Below are positions 6,327-15,635 of a stretch of DNA of 20,872 nt, in pieces. Made by a program: the position numbers and the translations under genes. The stretch comes from Candidatus Mediterraneibacter gallistercoris (lineage in GTDB: Bacteria; Bacillota_A; Clostridia; Lachnospirales; Lachnospiraceae), in contig DWWI01000028.1 in NCBI GenBank assembly GCA_019119745.1, forward strand, positions 1 to 20,872. The letters run 5' to 3'. Each line of letters opens with the position of its first letter. Position 1 is the stretch's first letter. The notes beneath the pieces were generated by a model. That model was not told the origin of the DNA and did no database searches. It worked only from the letters and a program-made list of their open reading frames with translations.

Positions 6327-7963
6327 AACGATGGAAAAGAGCGGGGGCAATGCTGCTGTGCATGATATTTACTATCTCTATGCTCGCGCCGATGGGAGCC
6401 CGTGCCGAGGAAGAAAAAACACAGGAGTCAAAGGTAATAAATCAGATTACACTGAGCGTGGGAGATGAGCAGAAGACTCCTGTCTATAAAGCGGGAGAAA
6501 AAGCGGAACTCAAGATTAATGTTCTGAACAAAGGAAATATGGACGCACAGAATGTGTCGATTGCGCCTGTTATTTCCAGCACAGATGAATGGCCTTTTGA
6601 CATGGAAAAACTGAATTATGAACAGAGTCTGGGGACGATCTCGGCCGGTTCACAGACAACGGCTCTGTGGGGCGGCGGTGACGATAAGCTGACTGTCAGG
6701 TCTGATGTAACTGGTAAGTCTTATAAACTTACGTTCAGGCTCACATATGATGACGGTGAGAAAATATATGAAGCTGACCGTTATGTCTTTGTGAAGACAG
6801 AGGCAAAGAAAAGCACATCCGACAGCGGAAACAGTAATAATACCGGAAATGGTAATAATAGTGGAAACGGTAATAATACCGGTAAAGATCAGGTGAACAA
6901 CATCGGATCGGGAGATGGCAGCGGAGGCAGCAGCGGAGACGGCAGTGCGGTCTCGTCCGGCAGTGATTTCTATGACGGCGGCGTATACAACAGTGAACCT
7001 GTTTCAACGGGAGGAGATGCTGCGAGTACCGGGGACGGTTCTGTACCGCGTGTTATTGTTACGGGATTTGATACGGATCCGGGGACTGTAAAAGCGGGAA
7101 GTAACTTTAAGCTGGTGATCCATCTGAAAAATACATCCAAAAAGACGGCGGTCACAAACATGCTTTTTGATCTGCAGGCACCCGCATCAGGAACAGATGA
7201 AGCGGCGGAGGCCCCGGCCTTTCTTCCGGTATCAGGATCCAGTTCTATCTATCTGGATAAGATACCGGCGAACGGAACGAAGGATATTTCCATTGACCTG
7301 AACAGTCGTGCAGATCTGATTCAGAAGCCGTACAGCATCACAATGACGATGAAATATGAAGACGGCAATGCCACACAGTTCGAAGGCGAGTCCAGTCTTG
7401 CGATTCCTGTAACCCAGGAGGCGAGATTTGAATTCAGTGAAATCCAGATCATGCCGGATACAGTGGCGGTCTACGAAGAGGCAAATATCACGTGTAATCT
7501 TTATAATCTCGGACGGGTGAAGATGTACAATGTGAAAGCAAAGTTTGAAGGAGACGCTATTGAAGGCGAGGAACAGTTTATCGGAAACCTGGAATCCGGC
7601 GCTACGGGAACGATCGACGGGATTGTGACAGCTGTAGCGGAATCCTATGACGAGTCCAACTGTAAGCTGGTCTTAACATATGAAGATGACTCCGGCAAAG
7701 AATATTCGGTAGAGCAGCCATTTACGATGACAATTACATCCGAGATGGAGCCGGCGGATATGGAGATGATGACAGATATACCGGAAGATACGGGAAGTCC
7801 GGTTGGACTTATCGTCGCAGTGATTGTCGGAGTGGCGGCAGTGGCAGCTGTCGTAACGGCTGTATTGCTGAAGAGGAGAAAGAAAAAGATCCAGTCGTCG
7901 GAAGAGGAGGAGTTGTTAGATGAGGTGGAGCGATTTACTGAGGATGAGCGCAGGGAGCCTTAA
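6323..7963 (+). CDS. Exported membrane-anchored CARDB/NEW3-like protein of an ABC module
   Basis: This 546-residue protein has a Sec signal peptide (basic MKRWKR, hydrophobic 8-22, likely cleavage after ARA at about residue 28). Three beta-rich segments follow, at about 35-165, 240-365 and 370-480. They have the pattern of CARDB/NEW3-type adhesion modules, for example AGEKAELKINVLNKGNMDAQNV and AGSNFKLVIHLKNTSKKTAV. A low-complexity Ser/Gly/Asn linker occupies about 165-220. One transmembrane helix near 493-515 is followed by LKRRKKK and a short acidic tail. The body should lie outside the cell, anchored by its C terminus. It sits between the ATPase (4-base overlap) and the permease (44-base overlap), where Gram-negative MacAB systems have a membrane-fusion protein. 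It may be a ligand-binding or scaffold partner; no enzymatic motif is visible. Confidence 0.75.
   Translation: MKRWKRAGAMLLCMIFTISMLAPMGARAEEEKTQESKVINQITLSVGDEQKTPVYKAGEKAELKINVLNKGNMDAQNVSIAPVISSTDEWPFDMEKLNYEQSLGTISAGSQTTALWGGGDDKLTVRSDVTGKSYKLTFRLTYDDGEKIYEADRYVFVKTEAKKSTSDSGNSNNTGNGNNSGNGNNTGKDQVNNIGSGDGSGGSSGDGSAVSSGSDFYDGGVYNSEPVSTGGDAASTGDGSVPRVIVTGFDTDPGTVKAGSNFKLVIHLKNTSKKTAVTNMLFDLQAPASGTDEAAEAPAFLPVSGSSSIYLDKIPANGTKDISIDLNSRADLIQKPYSITMTMKYEDGNATQFEGESSLAIPVTQEARFEFSEIQIMPDTVAVYEEANITCNLYNLGRVKMYNVKAKFEGDAIEGEEQFIGNLESGATGTIDGIVTAVAESYDESNCKLVLTYEDDSGKEYSVEQPFTMTITSEMEPADMEMMTDIPEDTGSPVGLIVAVIVGVAAVAAVVTAVLLKRRKKKIQSSEEEELLDEVERFTEDERREP
6827..6880 (+). repeat. Three tandem 18-base units coding the Gly/Asn linker
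   Basis: Units at 6827-6844, 6845-6862 and 6863-6880 follow GGAAAYRGTAATAATASY and differ at only a few positions. Each encodes G-N-(S/G)-N-N-(T/S). Unit gain or loss would keep the frame and change linker length. Confidence 0.85.
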
Positions 7964-9338
7964 GCGGCGGAAACTGCGGGCATTCCTGACGATCCTCGGG
8001 GTGGTGATCGGAACGGCGTCTATCGTGGTCATGATCTCACTCGGCCTGGGGCTGCAGCAGTCTATGTATGAGCAGATGGAGCTCGACGGAGGCACGACAG
8101 GTCTTACTGTCACAGGGAAAACTGCCGATGGTATGATGATGTACAGTTATGATACGAGCAGTGAGGAAGAACCTGATAAATATATTACCGATGAGACGAT
8201 TGAGGAACTTAAATCACTGGAGCACGTAAAAAGCGCGGATCCGGTGCTCAATTTTTCCGCACTTGCGCTGAAGGGAAAGTATGAGGGATATCTTCAGCTG
8301 TGCGGTATGACTCCGGAGGCGATGGAAAAGCTGAATCTGGAGCTTGAACCGGGCGGCCGGCTGCCTGATCCGGACAGTCCTGAGCTTGAACTTGTATTTG
8401 GAAATATGGTCCTTGTTGATTTCTATGAGAAAGGGACCGGAAGCGGATACTGGGATACCGGAGAGCTTCCTGATATTGATCTTCAGAACGACAAGCTTTT
8501 CGTTATTCTCGATCAGGACAGCTATTATCAGACACAGGATACGCAGGATATAGGAGCGGCTGGGGTGTCAGAGGGAGACGGAAACGGCGGTGCGAATACG
8601 GTTCGGACGCCTAAGAAATACGTCCTTGGCGCCTGTGGAGTTATTGCGGGTGGACCGGATACCTACAATGCCAATTCATACAATGTACTCTGTGATATCT
8701 ATAAATTAAAAGAATATCTCCAGAAAGAATTCCGGGGACGCGCGATACCGGGGCAGCCGACGACACAGAGCGGAAAGCCTTACAGTCAGTTTGTATATTC
8801 ATCAGCTTCTCTTCAGGCGGATAATATGGAGAATGTGGAAGAACTGGCACAGACGATCCGGAGCCTCGGATATGACGTGTATACCAACATGGAATATATC
8901 AATGGTATGAAGAAAACGCTCGGTATGGTTCAGGCAGTGCTCGGCGGAATAGGAGCGGTATCACTGCTCGTCGCCGCGATCGGTATCGCCAACACGATGA
9001 TGATGGCGATCTATGAACGGACAAAAGAGATCGGCGTTATGAAAGTGATAGGCTGCAGCCTGAAGAATATCCGCCAGCTTTTTCTGCTGGAGGCTGCATT
9101 CATCGGGTTTATCGGCGGAATCGCGGGAAATGTCCTGAGTCTCGTTATATCGGCAGTTATAAATGTGCTTGTCCCGGGAGAAAGCCTTTGGGGAACAGAA
9201 GGAAATATTTCCTATATTCCCGTCTGGCTAATGCTGGCGTCTATGGGGTTTGCGGTACTTGTAGGAATGGCGGCGGGATATTTCCCGGCGGTGCGGGCGA
9301 TGAAGCTCAGCCCATTGGCTGCAATCAGGAACGAATAA
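7920..9338 (+). CDS. MacB/FtsX-type ABC transporter permease
   Basis: This 472-residue inner-membrane permease has MacB topology. The N-terminal segment SLKRRKLRAFLTILGVVIGTASIVVMISLG contains TM1 (about 21-42). A large extracytoplasmic MacB-PCD-like domain follows (about 45-335). The C-terminal FtsX domain has three helices: VLGGIGAVSLLVAAIGIANT, then AAFIGFIGGIAGNVLSLVIS after the YERTKEIGVMKVIG coupling loop, then WLMLASMGFAVLVGMAAGYF, ending in AVRAMKLSPLAAIRNE. These proteins move substrate or transmit force across the envelope using the partner ATPase. The start at ATG 7920 lies inside the preceding gene, supported by GAGGAGG eight bases upstream, so the genes overlap by 44 bases. MacB-class substrates include peptides and antibiotics; the one here is unknown. 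Confidence 0.92.
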   Translation: MRWSDLLRMSAGSLKRRKLRAFLTILGVVIGTASIVVMISLGLGLQQSMYEQMELDGGTTGLTVTGKTADGMMMYSYDTSSEEEPDKYITDETIEELKSLEHVKSADPVLNFSALALKGKYEGYLQLCGMTPEAMEKLNLELEPGGRLPDPDSPELELVFGNMVLVDFYEKGTGSGYWDTGELPDIDLQNDKLFVILDQDSYYQTQDTQDIGAAGVSEGDGNGGANTVRTPKKYVLGACGVIAGGPDTYNANSYNVLCDIYKLKEYLQKEFRGRAIPGQPTTQSGKPYSQFVYSSASLQADNMENVEELAQTIRSLGYDVYTNMEYINGMKKTLGMVQAVLGGIGAVSLLVAAIGIANTMMMAIYERTKEIGVMKVIGCSLKNIRQLFLLEAAFIGFIGGIAGNVLSLVISAVINVLVPGESLWGTEGNISYIPVWLMLASMGFAVLVGMAAGYFPAVRAMKLSPLAAIRNE

Positions 9339-9344
9339 GATAAG

Positions 9345-9400
9345 AAATGAGAAGTTGTATTGAATTTTATCATAAAAAGCAATACAACTTCTTATTTTAT
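9345..9400 (+). terminator. Long hairpin terminator after the ABC module
   Basis: An 18-bp stem (9345-9362 with 9380-9397; one G-T wobble) closes a 17-base loop that contains further TTTTAT/ATAAAA complementarity. It is followed by only a weak T-rich end. It lies seven bases past the permease stop. The left arm carries TTGTATTGAA, which recurs in the araR promoter. Confidence 0.8.
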
Positions 9401-9442
9401 GCTAAAAATAGGCTGATATATTTATTCAAATTGCGAATTGTA

Positions 9443-9471
9443 TTGAAAGTTGTTATGCTATATCATATAAA
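9443..9471 (+). promoter_or_regulatory. Promoter of the araR-araD-araA unit
   Basis: TTGAAA (9443-9448) and TATAAA (9466-9471) are separated by 17 bases, 52 bases before the regulator start. TTGTATTGAA (9438-9447) overlaps the -35 box and repeats at 9355-9364, which suggests an operator, perhaps for AraR itself. Confidence 0.65.
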
Positions 9472-9522
9472 TATAAAATATCGAGCGAAGATATGCGGAA
9501 TAAGAAGAAAGGGGGCTGATGG

Positions 9523-10602
9523 ATGCAGAAGAAATATGAGCGGATTGTCTCATGGATTCAGGAGGAGATCGAAAACGGATCTTTAAGCCGCGGAGATAAG
9601 CTTCCCTCGGAAAATGATATGATGGACCGCTTCGGCGTGAGCCGACAGACTGTCCGGCGGGCAATGGAAGAGCTGACAGAAAACGGTATTGTCGAGGGCC
9701 GCAGAGGAAGCGGGACTTATGTGACCGTGAATACCCGCCGGTATGCGGGAAAAGAAATAAGAATCGCTGTTATGCTGACTTACGTGGATACCTATATCTT
9801 TCCTTCAATTATAAAGGGAATCGAATCTGTGTTTTCCAGGGAAGGATGCACCCTGCAGATTGCGATGACAGACAATGCGGTGGAAAAGGAACGGGTGCTG
9901 CTTAAAGATTTTATCCGTACACAGTCGGTGGACGGGATCATTGCGGAGACGGTAAAGAGTGCTCTGCCGAACCCGAACATGCAGCTTTACAGAGAAATCG
10001 AGAATCAGGGAATCCCCGTGCTGTTCGTCAACAGTTACTACAAGGAACTGGATATTCCGCACATCAGTATGGACGACCGAATGGCCGGATACCTTGCCGC
10101 AAAACATCTCGCAGACTGCGGCCATACCCGCATAGGCGGGATATTCAAGGCGGACGACGGACAGGGACATCTGCGGTATGCGGGGTATACGGATGCATTG
10201 ATGGAGCGGGAGATAAAGATCCGCGGCGATCAGATCATCTGGATTGATTCGGAGGAACTGAGATCGATGGAAGATGAGAGCGCGAAGTTTTTAAAGCGGC
10301 TCAAAGGATGTACGGCCTGTGTCTGTTACAATGACGAAACCGCATATAAGCTTGTAAGTATTTATCGAAAAGCCGGACGCAGGGTGCCGGACGATCTGTC
10401 TGTGGTGGGAATCGATAATTCGGGACTGGCGAAGTTCTGCCCTGTGCCGCTTACGTCAGTGGAGAACCCGGGCGAAGAGCTGGGAAGGATAGCCGCCGAG
10501 CGGATGATTGGAAAGATACTTAAAAATGAAGAGATGGAGACCAGAGAATTCGCGCCAAAACTTATCATGCGCAGTTCCGTACAGGTTATCCATGAGATAT
10601 GA
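9523..10602 (+). CDS. araR: AraR-type arabinose repressor (GntR HTH plus LacI-like sensor)
   Basis: This 359-residue regulator has a fused architecture. Residues 1-70 are a GntR winged helix ([43 protein letters not shown]). Residues about 76-355 are a LacI/periplasmic-binding-protein fold ([91 protein letters not shown]). This combination is characteristic of Firmicute AraR, which represses arabinose genes until L-arabinose binds the sensor domain. The start is ATG 9523 with AAAGGGGG seven bases before it. araD follows 20 bases after its stop, which supports the assignment. Exact effector specificity is inferred from context. Confidence 0.92.
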   Translation: MQKKYERIVSWIQEEIENGSLSRGDKLPSENDMMDRFGVSRQTVRRAMEELTENGIVEGRRGSGTYVTVNTRRYAGKEIRIAVMLTYVDTYIFPSIIKGIESVFSREGCTLQIAMTDNAVEKERVLLKDFIRTQSVDGIIAETVKSALPNPNMQLYREIENQGIPVLFVNSYYKELDIPHISMDDRMAGYLAAKHLADCGHTRIGGIFKADDGQGHLRYAGYTDALMEREIKIRGDQIIWIDSEELRSMEDESAKFLKRLKGCTACVCYNDETAYKLVSIYRKAGRRVPDDLSVVGIDNSGLAKFCPVPLTSVENPGEELGRIAAERMIGKILKNEEMETREFAPKLIMRSSVQVIHEI

Positions 10603-10622
10603 ATAAAAGGAGGAAAATCATT

Positions 10623-11327
10623 ATGCTGGAACAATTAAAAAAAGAGGTCTATGAGGCGAACATGCTCCTGCCGAAATACAGTCTTGTGACATTTACATGG
10701 GGAAATGTAAGCGGGATTGACCGTGAGAGCGGTCTGTTTGTAATCAAGCCGAGCGGGGTGGAGTATGATAAGCTGACTCCGGATGATATGGTCGTTGTTG
10801 ACCTTGACGGCAACAGAGTGGAGGGAAGATATAATCCTTCTTCGGATACACCGACCCATGTCGTGCTTTATAACCGTTTTCCGAAAATCGGCGGAGTCGT
10901 GCACACACACTCTTCGTGGGCGACAAGCTGGGCGCAGGCGGGAAGAGACATTCCCTGCTACGGAACGACACATGCGGATTATATCTACGGAGAAATCCCC
11001 TGCGTAAGAAATCTCACAAAAGAGGAAATCGAGGAAGCGTATGAGAAGAATACTGGTGTTCTTATCGCTGATGAATTTGAGAGGCTGGAGAAGGACTATA
11101 TTGCAGTTCCCGCAGTGCTCTGCAAGAACCACGGCGTGTTTACATGGGGTAAAGATGCCCACGAAGCTGTACACAATGCAGTGGTGGCTGAAGAAGTGGC
11201 CAAAATGGCGGCGCGCTGTGAACTCATCAACCCGGGTGTAAAGCCTGCTCCACAGGAGCTTCAGGATAAGCATTATTACAGAAAGCACGGAGCAAACGCA
11301 TACTACGGTCAGCCGGGAGAAAAATAG
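10623..11327 (+). CDS. araD: L-ribulose-5-phosphate 4-epimerase
   Basis: This 234-residue cytoplasmic zinc enzyme converts L-ribulose 5-phosphate to D-xylulose 5-phosphate, the last step of L-arabinose entry into the pentose phosphate pathway. It belongs to the class II aldolase family and nearly matches the 231 residues of the E. coli enzyme. Visible sites are GNVSGID (27-33), [10 protein letters not shown] (42-51), Asp75 in SSDTPTH, zinc ligands His94 and His96 in [14 protein letters not shown], Asp119 in THADY, zinc ligand His170 in [10 protein letters not shown], and Tyr228 in the [10 protein letters not shown] end. I chose ATG 10623 because AGGAGG (10609-10614) sits nine bases ahead; a longer frame from 10599 overlaps the araR stop and has no ribosome site. 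Confidence 0.96.
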   Translation: MLEQLKKEVYEANMLLPKYSLVTFTWGNVSGIDRESGLFVIKPSGVEYDKLTPDDMVVVDLDGNRVEGRYNPSSDTPTHVVLYNRFPKIGGVVHTHSSWATSWAQAGRDIPCYGTTHADYIYGEIPCVRNLTKEEIEEAYEKNTGVLIADEFERLEKDYIAVPAVLCKNHGVFTWGKDAHEAVHNAVVAEEVAKMAARCELINPGVKPAPQELQDKHYYRKHGANAYYGQPGEK

Positions 11328-11381
11328 TATCGCTGTGTATAGGGCACAAATAAATTTTTCATAAATAAGGAGGATACAAAG

Positions 11382-12881
11382 ATGTTAAAAAGAAAAGAGT
11401 ACAAGTTCTGGTTCTGCACAGGTTCACAGGATCTTTACGGGGATGAATGCCTTGCCCATGTGGCAGAGCATTCCCGCATTATCGTGGAGAAGCTCAATGA
11501 GTCGGGAAATCTCCCCTATGAGGTGGTATTAAAACCGACTCTGATCACAAATGAACTGATCAGAAAGACGTTCAATGAGGCGAATATGGACGAGACATGT
11601 GCCGGCGTTATCACATGGATGCATACATTCTCACCGGCGAAATCATGGATTCTCGGACTTCAGGAGTACAGAAAACCGCTTCTTCACCTGCACACTCAGT
11701 TTAACCGTGAGATTCCTTATGATACCATTGACATGGATTTCATGAATGAGAACCAGTCTGCACACGGCGGGCGTGAGTTCGGACATATTTTTACCCGCAT
11801 GGGAATCGAGCGCAAAGTGATCGTCGGATACTGGGCTGACGAGGATGTACAGAAGAAGATCGGATCATGGATGCGCACGGCGGTAGGCGTTATCGAGAGC
11901 AGCCATGTACGTGTTATGAGAGTTGCCGACAATATGAGAAATGTAGCGGTCACAGACGGAGATAAAGTGGAAGCGCAGATCAAATTCGGCTGGGAAGTGG
12001 ATGCTTATCCGGTCAATGAGATAGCGGAAGCTGTAGAGGCGGTATCTGAGAGCGATGTAAAAGCTCTGACAGATGAATATTATGATACATATGATATCCT
12101 TCTCGAGGGCAGAGATCCTGAAGAGTTCCGCCGTCATGTGGCTGTACAGGCGCAGATCGAGATCGGTTTTGAGAGATTCCTTGAGGAGAAAAACTATCAG
12201 GCTATCGTCACACATTTCGGAGATCTGGGAAGCCTGAAACAGCTTCCGGGACTTGCTATCCAGAGACTGATGCAGAAGGGATACGGCTTCGGAGCAGAAG
12301 GAGACTGGAAGACAGCAGCCATGGTCCGTATAATGAAGATTATGACGGAGGGCATGAAAGACGCGAAGGGAACATCCTTTATGGAGGACTATACATACAA
12401 TCTGGTTCCGGGCAAAGAAGGAATTCTCCAGGCTCATATGCTGGAAGTGTGCCCGACGATTTCCGACGGCCCGATCAGCATTAAGGTACAGCCGCTTTCC
12501 ATGGGCGACCGTGAAGATCCGGCGAGACTGGTATTTACGGCGAAGACAGGACCGGCTGTGGCTACTTCCCTGATCGACCTGGGCGATCGTTTCCGTCTGA
12601 TCATCAATGATGTGAACTGCAAGAAAACAGAGAAACCGATGCCGAAACTTCCGGTTGCGACAGCATTCTGGACTCCGGAACCGAACCTCAGGACGGGAGC
12701 GGAGGCATGGATTCTCTGCGGTGGAGCCCACCACACTGCTTTCTCCTACGATCTGACAAGCGAGCAAATGGGAGACTGGGCGGCAGCCATGGGAATTGAA
12801 GCGGTTTACATTGATAAAGATACAACGATCCGCGGTCTGAAAAACGAGCTCAGATGGAATGATATAGCATACAGAAAATAG
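11382..12881 (+). CDS. araA: L-arabinose isomerase
   Basis: This 499-residue cytoplasmic enzyme isomerises L-arabinose to L-ribulose, the first catabolic step, using a divalent metal, usually Mn2+. Length and motifs match the classical AraA family. They include the N-terminal FWFCTGSQDLYG (9-20), THTFSPAKSWI-like WMHTFSPAKSWI (79-90), LHLHTQFNREIP, HGGREFGHIFTRM (128-140), GYGFGAEGDWKTAAMVR (300-316) with catalytic Glu306, and SFMEDYTYN with Glu335. AHMLEVCP with His352 and GGAHHT with His451 complete the metal and catalytic set. It starts 54 bases after araD behind AAGGAGG. Codon use matches its neighbours. Confidence 0.97.
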   Translation: MLKRKEYKFWFCTGSQDLYGDECLAHVAEHSRIIVEKLNESGNLPYEVVLKPTLITNELIRKTFNEANMDETCAGVITWMHTFSPAKSWILGLQEYRKPLLHLHTQFNREIPYDTIDMDFMNENQSAHGGREFGHIFTRMGIERKVIVGYWADEDVQKKIGSWMRTAVGVIESSHVRVMRVADNMRNVAVTDGDKVEAQIKFGWEVDAYPVNEIAEAVEAVSESDVKALTDEYYDTYDILLEGRDPEEFRRHVAVQAQIEIGFERFLEEKNYQAIVTHFGDLGSLKQLPGLAIQRLMQKGYGFGAEGDWKTAAMVRIMKIMTEGMKDAKGTSFMEDYTYNLVPGKEGILQAHMLEVCPTISDGPISIKVQPLSMGDREDPARLVFTAKTGPAVATSLIDLGDRFRLIINDVNCKKTEKPMPKLPVATAFWTPEPNLRTGAEAWILCGGAHHTAFSYDLTSEQMGDWAAAMGIEAVYIDKDTTIRGLKNELRWNDIAYRK

Positions 12882-12892
12882 CTGTGTATTCA

Positions 12893-12921
12893 TTGAAAAC
12901 TTGCTTTGGCATCTGTATAAT
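12893..12921 (+). promoter_or_regulatory. Promoter of ddh
   Basis: TTGAAA (12893-12898), a 17-base spacer and a perfect TATAAT (12916-12921) begin twelve bases past the araA stop. This lets ddh be expressed independently of arabinose control. Confidence 0.8.
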
Positions 12922-12965
12922 AAAACAGAATGTACAAAATAGAACAACAGAAAAGGAGCAGGAAA

Positions 12966-13952
12966 ATGAGTATCAGAATAGGTATTTTAGGTTATGGAAA
13001 TCTTGGGCGGGGAATAGAGTGCGCCATAAAGCAGAATCCGGACATGGAGCTTGCAGCGGTATTTACAAGAAGGGATCCGTCATCAGTTCAGATCATGACA
13101 GATGGGGTTCCGGTGTGCAGAGCAGATGAAGCCGGCGAATGGAAAGATAAAATTGATGTTATGATCCTCTGCGGCGGCAGCGCTACAGATCTTCCCAAAC
13201 AGACGCCGGAGTATGCCCGTATGTTCAATGTCATTGACAGCTTTGATACACATGCAAAGATTCCGGAGCATTATGCGAATGTGGATGCGGCTGCCAGAGA
13301 ATCAGGAAAGATCGGTATCATTTCCGTCGGCTGGGATCCGGGTATGTTCTCCCTTAACAGACTGTATGCAAATGCCATCCTTCCGGACGGCAAGGACTAT
13401 ACATTCTGGGGCAAAGGCGTAAGTCAGGGGCATTCCGACGCTGTCCGCAGGATTGAGGGAGTCAAAGATGCAAAACAGTATACGATTCCTGTAGATGCGG
13501 CGCTTGAAGCTGTCAGGAACGGGGAGAATCCTGATCTTACGACGAGACAGAAGCACACAAGAGAGTGTTTTGTCGTCCTCGAGGAAGGTGCGGATGCGGC
13601 GAAGGTTGAAGAAGAGATCAAGACAATGCCGAATTATTTCTCGGATTATGACACGACCGTGCATTTTATCAGCGAAGAAGAGTTAAAGAGAGACCACAGC
13701 GGCATCCCTCACGGCGGGTTCGTCTTAAGAAGCGGAAAGACCGGATGGAACGGTGAGAACAGCCATCTGATCGAATACAGCCTGAAGCTGGATTCCAATC
13801 CGGAGTTTACATCTTCGGTTCTGATCGCATATGCCCGCGCGGCATACCGGTTATCGCAGGAAGGACAGAGCGGATGCAGGACAGTCTTTGATATCGCGCC
13901 CGCATATCTGAGCGCAAAGAGCGGTGAAGAACTGCGGAAAACAATGCTGTAA
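12966..13952 (+). CDS. ddh: meso-Diaminopimelate dehydrogenase
   Basis: This 328-residue NADPH-dependent cytoplasmic enzyme makes meso-diaminopimelate from tetrahydrodipicolinate and ammonia in one step, supplying lysine and peptidoglycan. It aligns along its full length with the Corynebacterium glutamicum type: nucleotide-binding GYGNLGRGIE (9-18), VFTRRDP (32-38), LCGGSATDLPKQTPEYA (68-84), IDSFDTHAKIP (90-100), VGWDPGMFSLNRLYA (121-135), FWGKGVSQGHSDAVRRI (147-163), TMPNYF, and a PHGGFVLRSG to IEYSLKLDSNPEFT C-terminal region. I chose ATG 12966 behind AAAGGAG; the longer frame from 12930 lacks a ribosome site and adds a basic tail foreign to the family. It separates araA from araB but has no metabolic link to arabinose. 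Confidence 0.95.
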   Translation: MSIRIGILGYGNLGRGIECAIKQNPDMELAAVFTRRDPSSVQIMTDGVPVCRADEAGEWKDKIDVMILCGGSATDLPKQTPEYARMFNVIDSFDTHAKIPEHYANVDAAARESGKIGIISVGWDPGMFSLNRLYANAILPDGKDYTFWGKGVSQGHSDAVRRIEGVKDAKQYTIPVDAALEAVRNGENPDLTTRQKHTRECFVVLEEGADAAKVEEEIKTMPNYFSDYDTTVHFISEEELKRDHSGIPHGGFVLRSGKTGWNGENSHLIEYSLKLDSNPEFTSSVLIAYARAAYRLSQEGQSGCRTVFDIAPAYLSAKSGEELRKTML

Positions 13953-13960
13953 AGTACAGG

Positions 13961-13996
13961 TCAGCAGGCGCATGAACCGGCGCCTGCTGATTATTA
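13961..13996 (+). terminator. Hairpin after ddh, probable terminator
   Basis: A perfect 11-bp GC-rich stem (TCAGCAGGCGC / GCGCCTGCTGA) closes an 8-base loop and is followed by TTATTATA rather than a full T-run. It may reduce read-through from ddh into araB. Confidence 0.7.
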
Positions 13997-14030
13997 TACA
14001 AAGTAGGAATATTAAAGGAGGAGTGGATAA

Positions 14031-15635
14031 ATGCGAAGCAGAGAAGAGATCAGAGATATGATAACTTCAGGGCAGGCAGTGCTCGGCATAGAGCTGGGAT
14101 CGACAAGGATCAAAGCAGTGCTTATCGATGTGGACAAAACACCTGTCGCTTCAGGAAGCTATGACTGGGAAAACCAGTATGTGGATCATATCTGGACGTA
14201 TGATATCGACGAAATATGGAAAGGGCTTCAGGGAAGCTATCAGGACCTTGTGAAAAATGTGCAGGAGGAATATGGAGTCACTATTACAAATCTGGCGGCG
14301 GCCGGAGTCAGCGCGATGATGCACGGCTATCTGGCGTTTGACGAGAATGATGAGCTTCTCGTGCCGTTCCGCACCTGGCGAAATACGATCACGGGAGAGG
14401 CGTCGGAGAAGCTGTCCGGGCTCTTTAAGTATCATATTCCGCAGCGCTGGAGTATCGCTCATCTGTATCAGGCAATTCTGAATGAGGAGGAACATGTCAG
14501 CAAGGTGCGTTTCTTTACGACGCTTGCAGGATATATCCACTGGCGGCTGACCGGTCAGAAAGTGATTGGAAGCGGTGATGCGGCCGGCATGTTCCCTATC
14601 AATATCGAGGCGAAAGATTACGACAGCAGAATGCTGGATCAGTTTGATGAACTGGTGGCAGATAAAGGCTTCCCGTGGAAGATCAGGGATCTCCTTCCGA
14701 AAGTACTCCTGGCAGGAGAAGATGCGGGATGCATAACGGAAGAGGGAGCTAAGCTGCTTGATCCTGCGGGTAATCTGGCTGCAGGCATCCCGATGTGCCC
14801 GCCCGAAGGCGATGCGGGTACGGGAATGACAGCGACAAACAGCGTTGCCGTGAGAACAGGAAATGTATCTGCCGGAACAAGTGTGTTTGCCATGGCAGTC
14901 CTTGAGAAAGACCTGACAAAACCGTATGAGGAGATTGACCTCGTAACGACGCCGTCAGGAGACCTTGTAGCGATGGTACACTGCAACAACTGTACCTCGG
15001 ACCTGAATGCATGGGTAGGGCTGTTCAAAGAATTTGCGGAGAGTTTCGGCATCGACGTGGATATGAACAAGCTGTTCGGAACCCTTTACAATAAAGCGCT
15101 TGAGGGTGATGCCGACTGTGGCGGCCTGCTTGCATACAACTACTTCTCAGGCGAACATATTACAGGGTTCGACGAGGGACGCCCGCTCTTCGTGCGCTCT
15201 CCCGAGAGCAGATTTAATCTGGCAAACTTTATGAGAGTGAATCTCTATACATCTCTTGGCGCCCTGAAGACAGGAATGGATATCCTGCTCAAAAAAGAAA
15301 ACGTAAAACTTGACCGTATGATGGGACATGGCGGCCTGTTCAAGACAAAAGGCGTCGGACAGAGAATCCTCGCCGGAGCTATCGATACACCTGTATATGT
15401 CATGGAGACGGCGGGAGAAGGCGGCGCATGGGGAATCGCACTGCTGGCAGATTACCTTGTCCGCAAGGAAGATGGCGAGAGTCTGACAGACTACCTCAAC
15501 AACAAAGTATTCCATGATACAAAAGGTTCGGGAATGGATCCGGTGCCGGAAGATGTGGAAGGTTATGAGAAATTTATGGAGAGATATACGAAAGGACTGG
15601 CGATTGAAAGAGCGGCGGTGGACGCCGGAATCTGA
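14031..15635 (+). CDS. araB: Ribulokinase, FGGY family (Clostridia/Bacteroidetes-type)
   Basis: This 534-residue cytoplasmic sugar kinase uses ATP to phosphorylate L-ribulose to L-ribulose 5-phosphate, the step between AraA and AraD. FGGY features are clear: N-terminal phosphate loop [16 protein letters not shown] (18-33), [14 protein letters not shown] (96-109), catalytic Asp261 in [29 protein letters not shown] (278-288), and the C-terminal [20 protein letters not shown] (432-451) followed by [17 protein letters not shown]. It is about 30 residues shorter than E. coli AraB and looks like the separate ribulokinase lineage found in Clostridia and Bacteroides. The context of araR, araD and araA argues for L-ribulose; a xylulokinase role is the main alternative. 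The start is supported by AAAGGAGG. No ordinary T-run terminator follows, and the palindrome at 15718-15913 is the next structure. Confidence 0.88.
   Translation: MRSREEIRDMITSGQAVLGIELGSTRIKAVLIDVDKTPVASGSYDWENQYVDHIWTYDIDEIWKGLQGSYQDLVKNVQEEYGVTITNLAAAGVSAMMHGYLAFDENDELLVPFRTWRNTITGEASEKLSGLFKYHIPQRWSIAHLYQAILNEEEHVSKVRFFTTLAGYIHWRLTGQKVIGSGDAAGMFPINIEAKDYDSRMLDQFDELVADKGFPWKIRDLLPKVLLAGEDAGCITEEGAKLLDPAGNLAAGIPMCPPEGDAGTGMTATNSVAVRTGNVSAGTSVFAMAVLEKDLTKPYEEIDLVTTPSGDLVAMVHCNNCTSDLNAWVGLFKEFAESFGIDVDMNKLFGTLYNKALEGDADCGGLLAYNYFSGEHITGFDEGRPLFVRSPESRFNLANFMRVNLYTSLGALKTGMDILLKKENVKLDRMMGHGGLFKTKGVGQRILAGAIDTPVYVMETAGEGGAWGIALLADYLVRKEDGESLTDYLNNKVFHDTKGSGMDPVPEDVEGYEKFMERYTKGLAIERAAVDAGI

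Noticed and set aside
10635..11288. A 217-codon open frame on the - strand opposite araD
   Set aside because: It is entirely antisense to the well-supported araD, with no recognisable motif.
11332..12889. GCTGTGTAT occurring just after both the araD and araA stops (11332-11340 and 12881-12889)
   Set aside because: It is only nine bases with no shared flanking sequence or symmetry; chance is a sufficient explanation.
11865..12947. A 360-codon open frame on the - strand opposite araA
   Set aside because: It is the antisense shadow of a fully recognisable araA gene, is rich in Cys/His/Arg/Ser without any domain pattern, and lacks a ribosome site.
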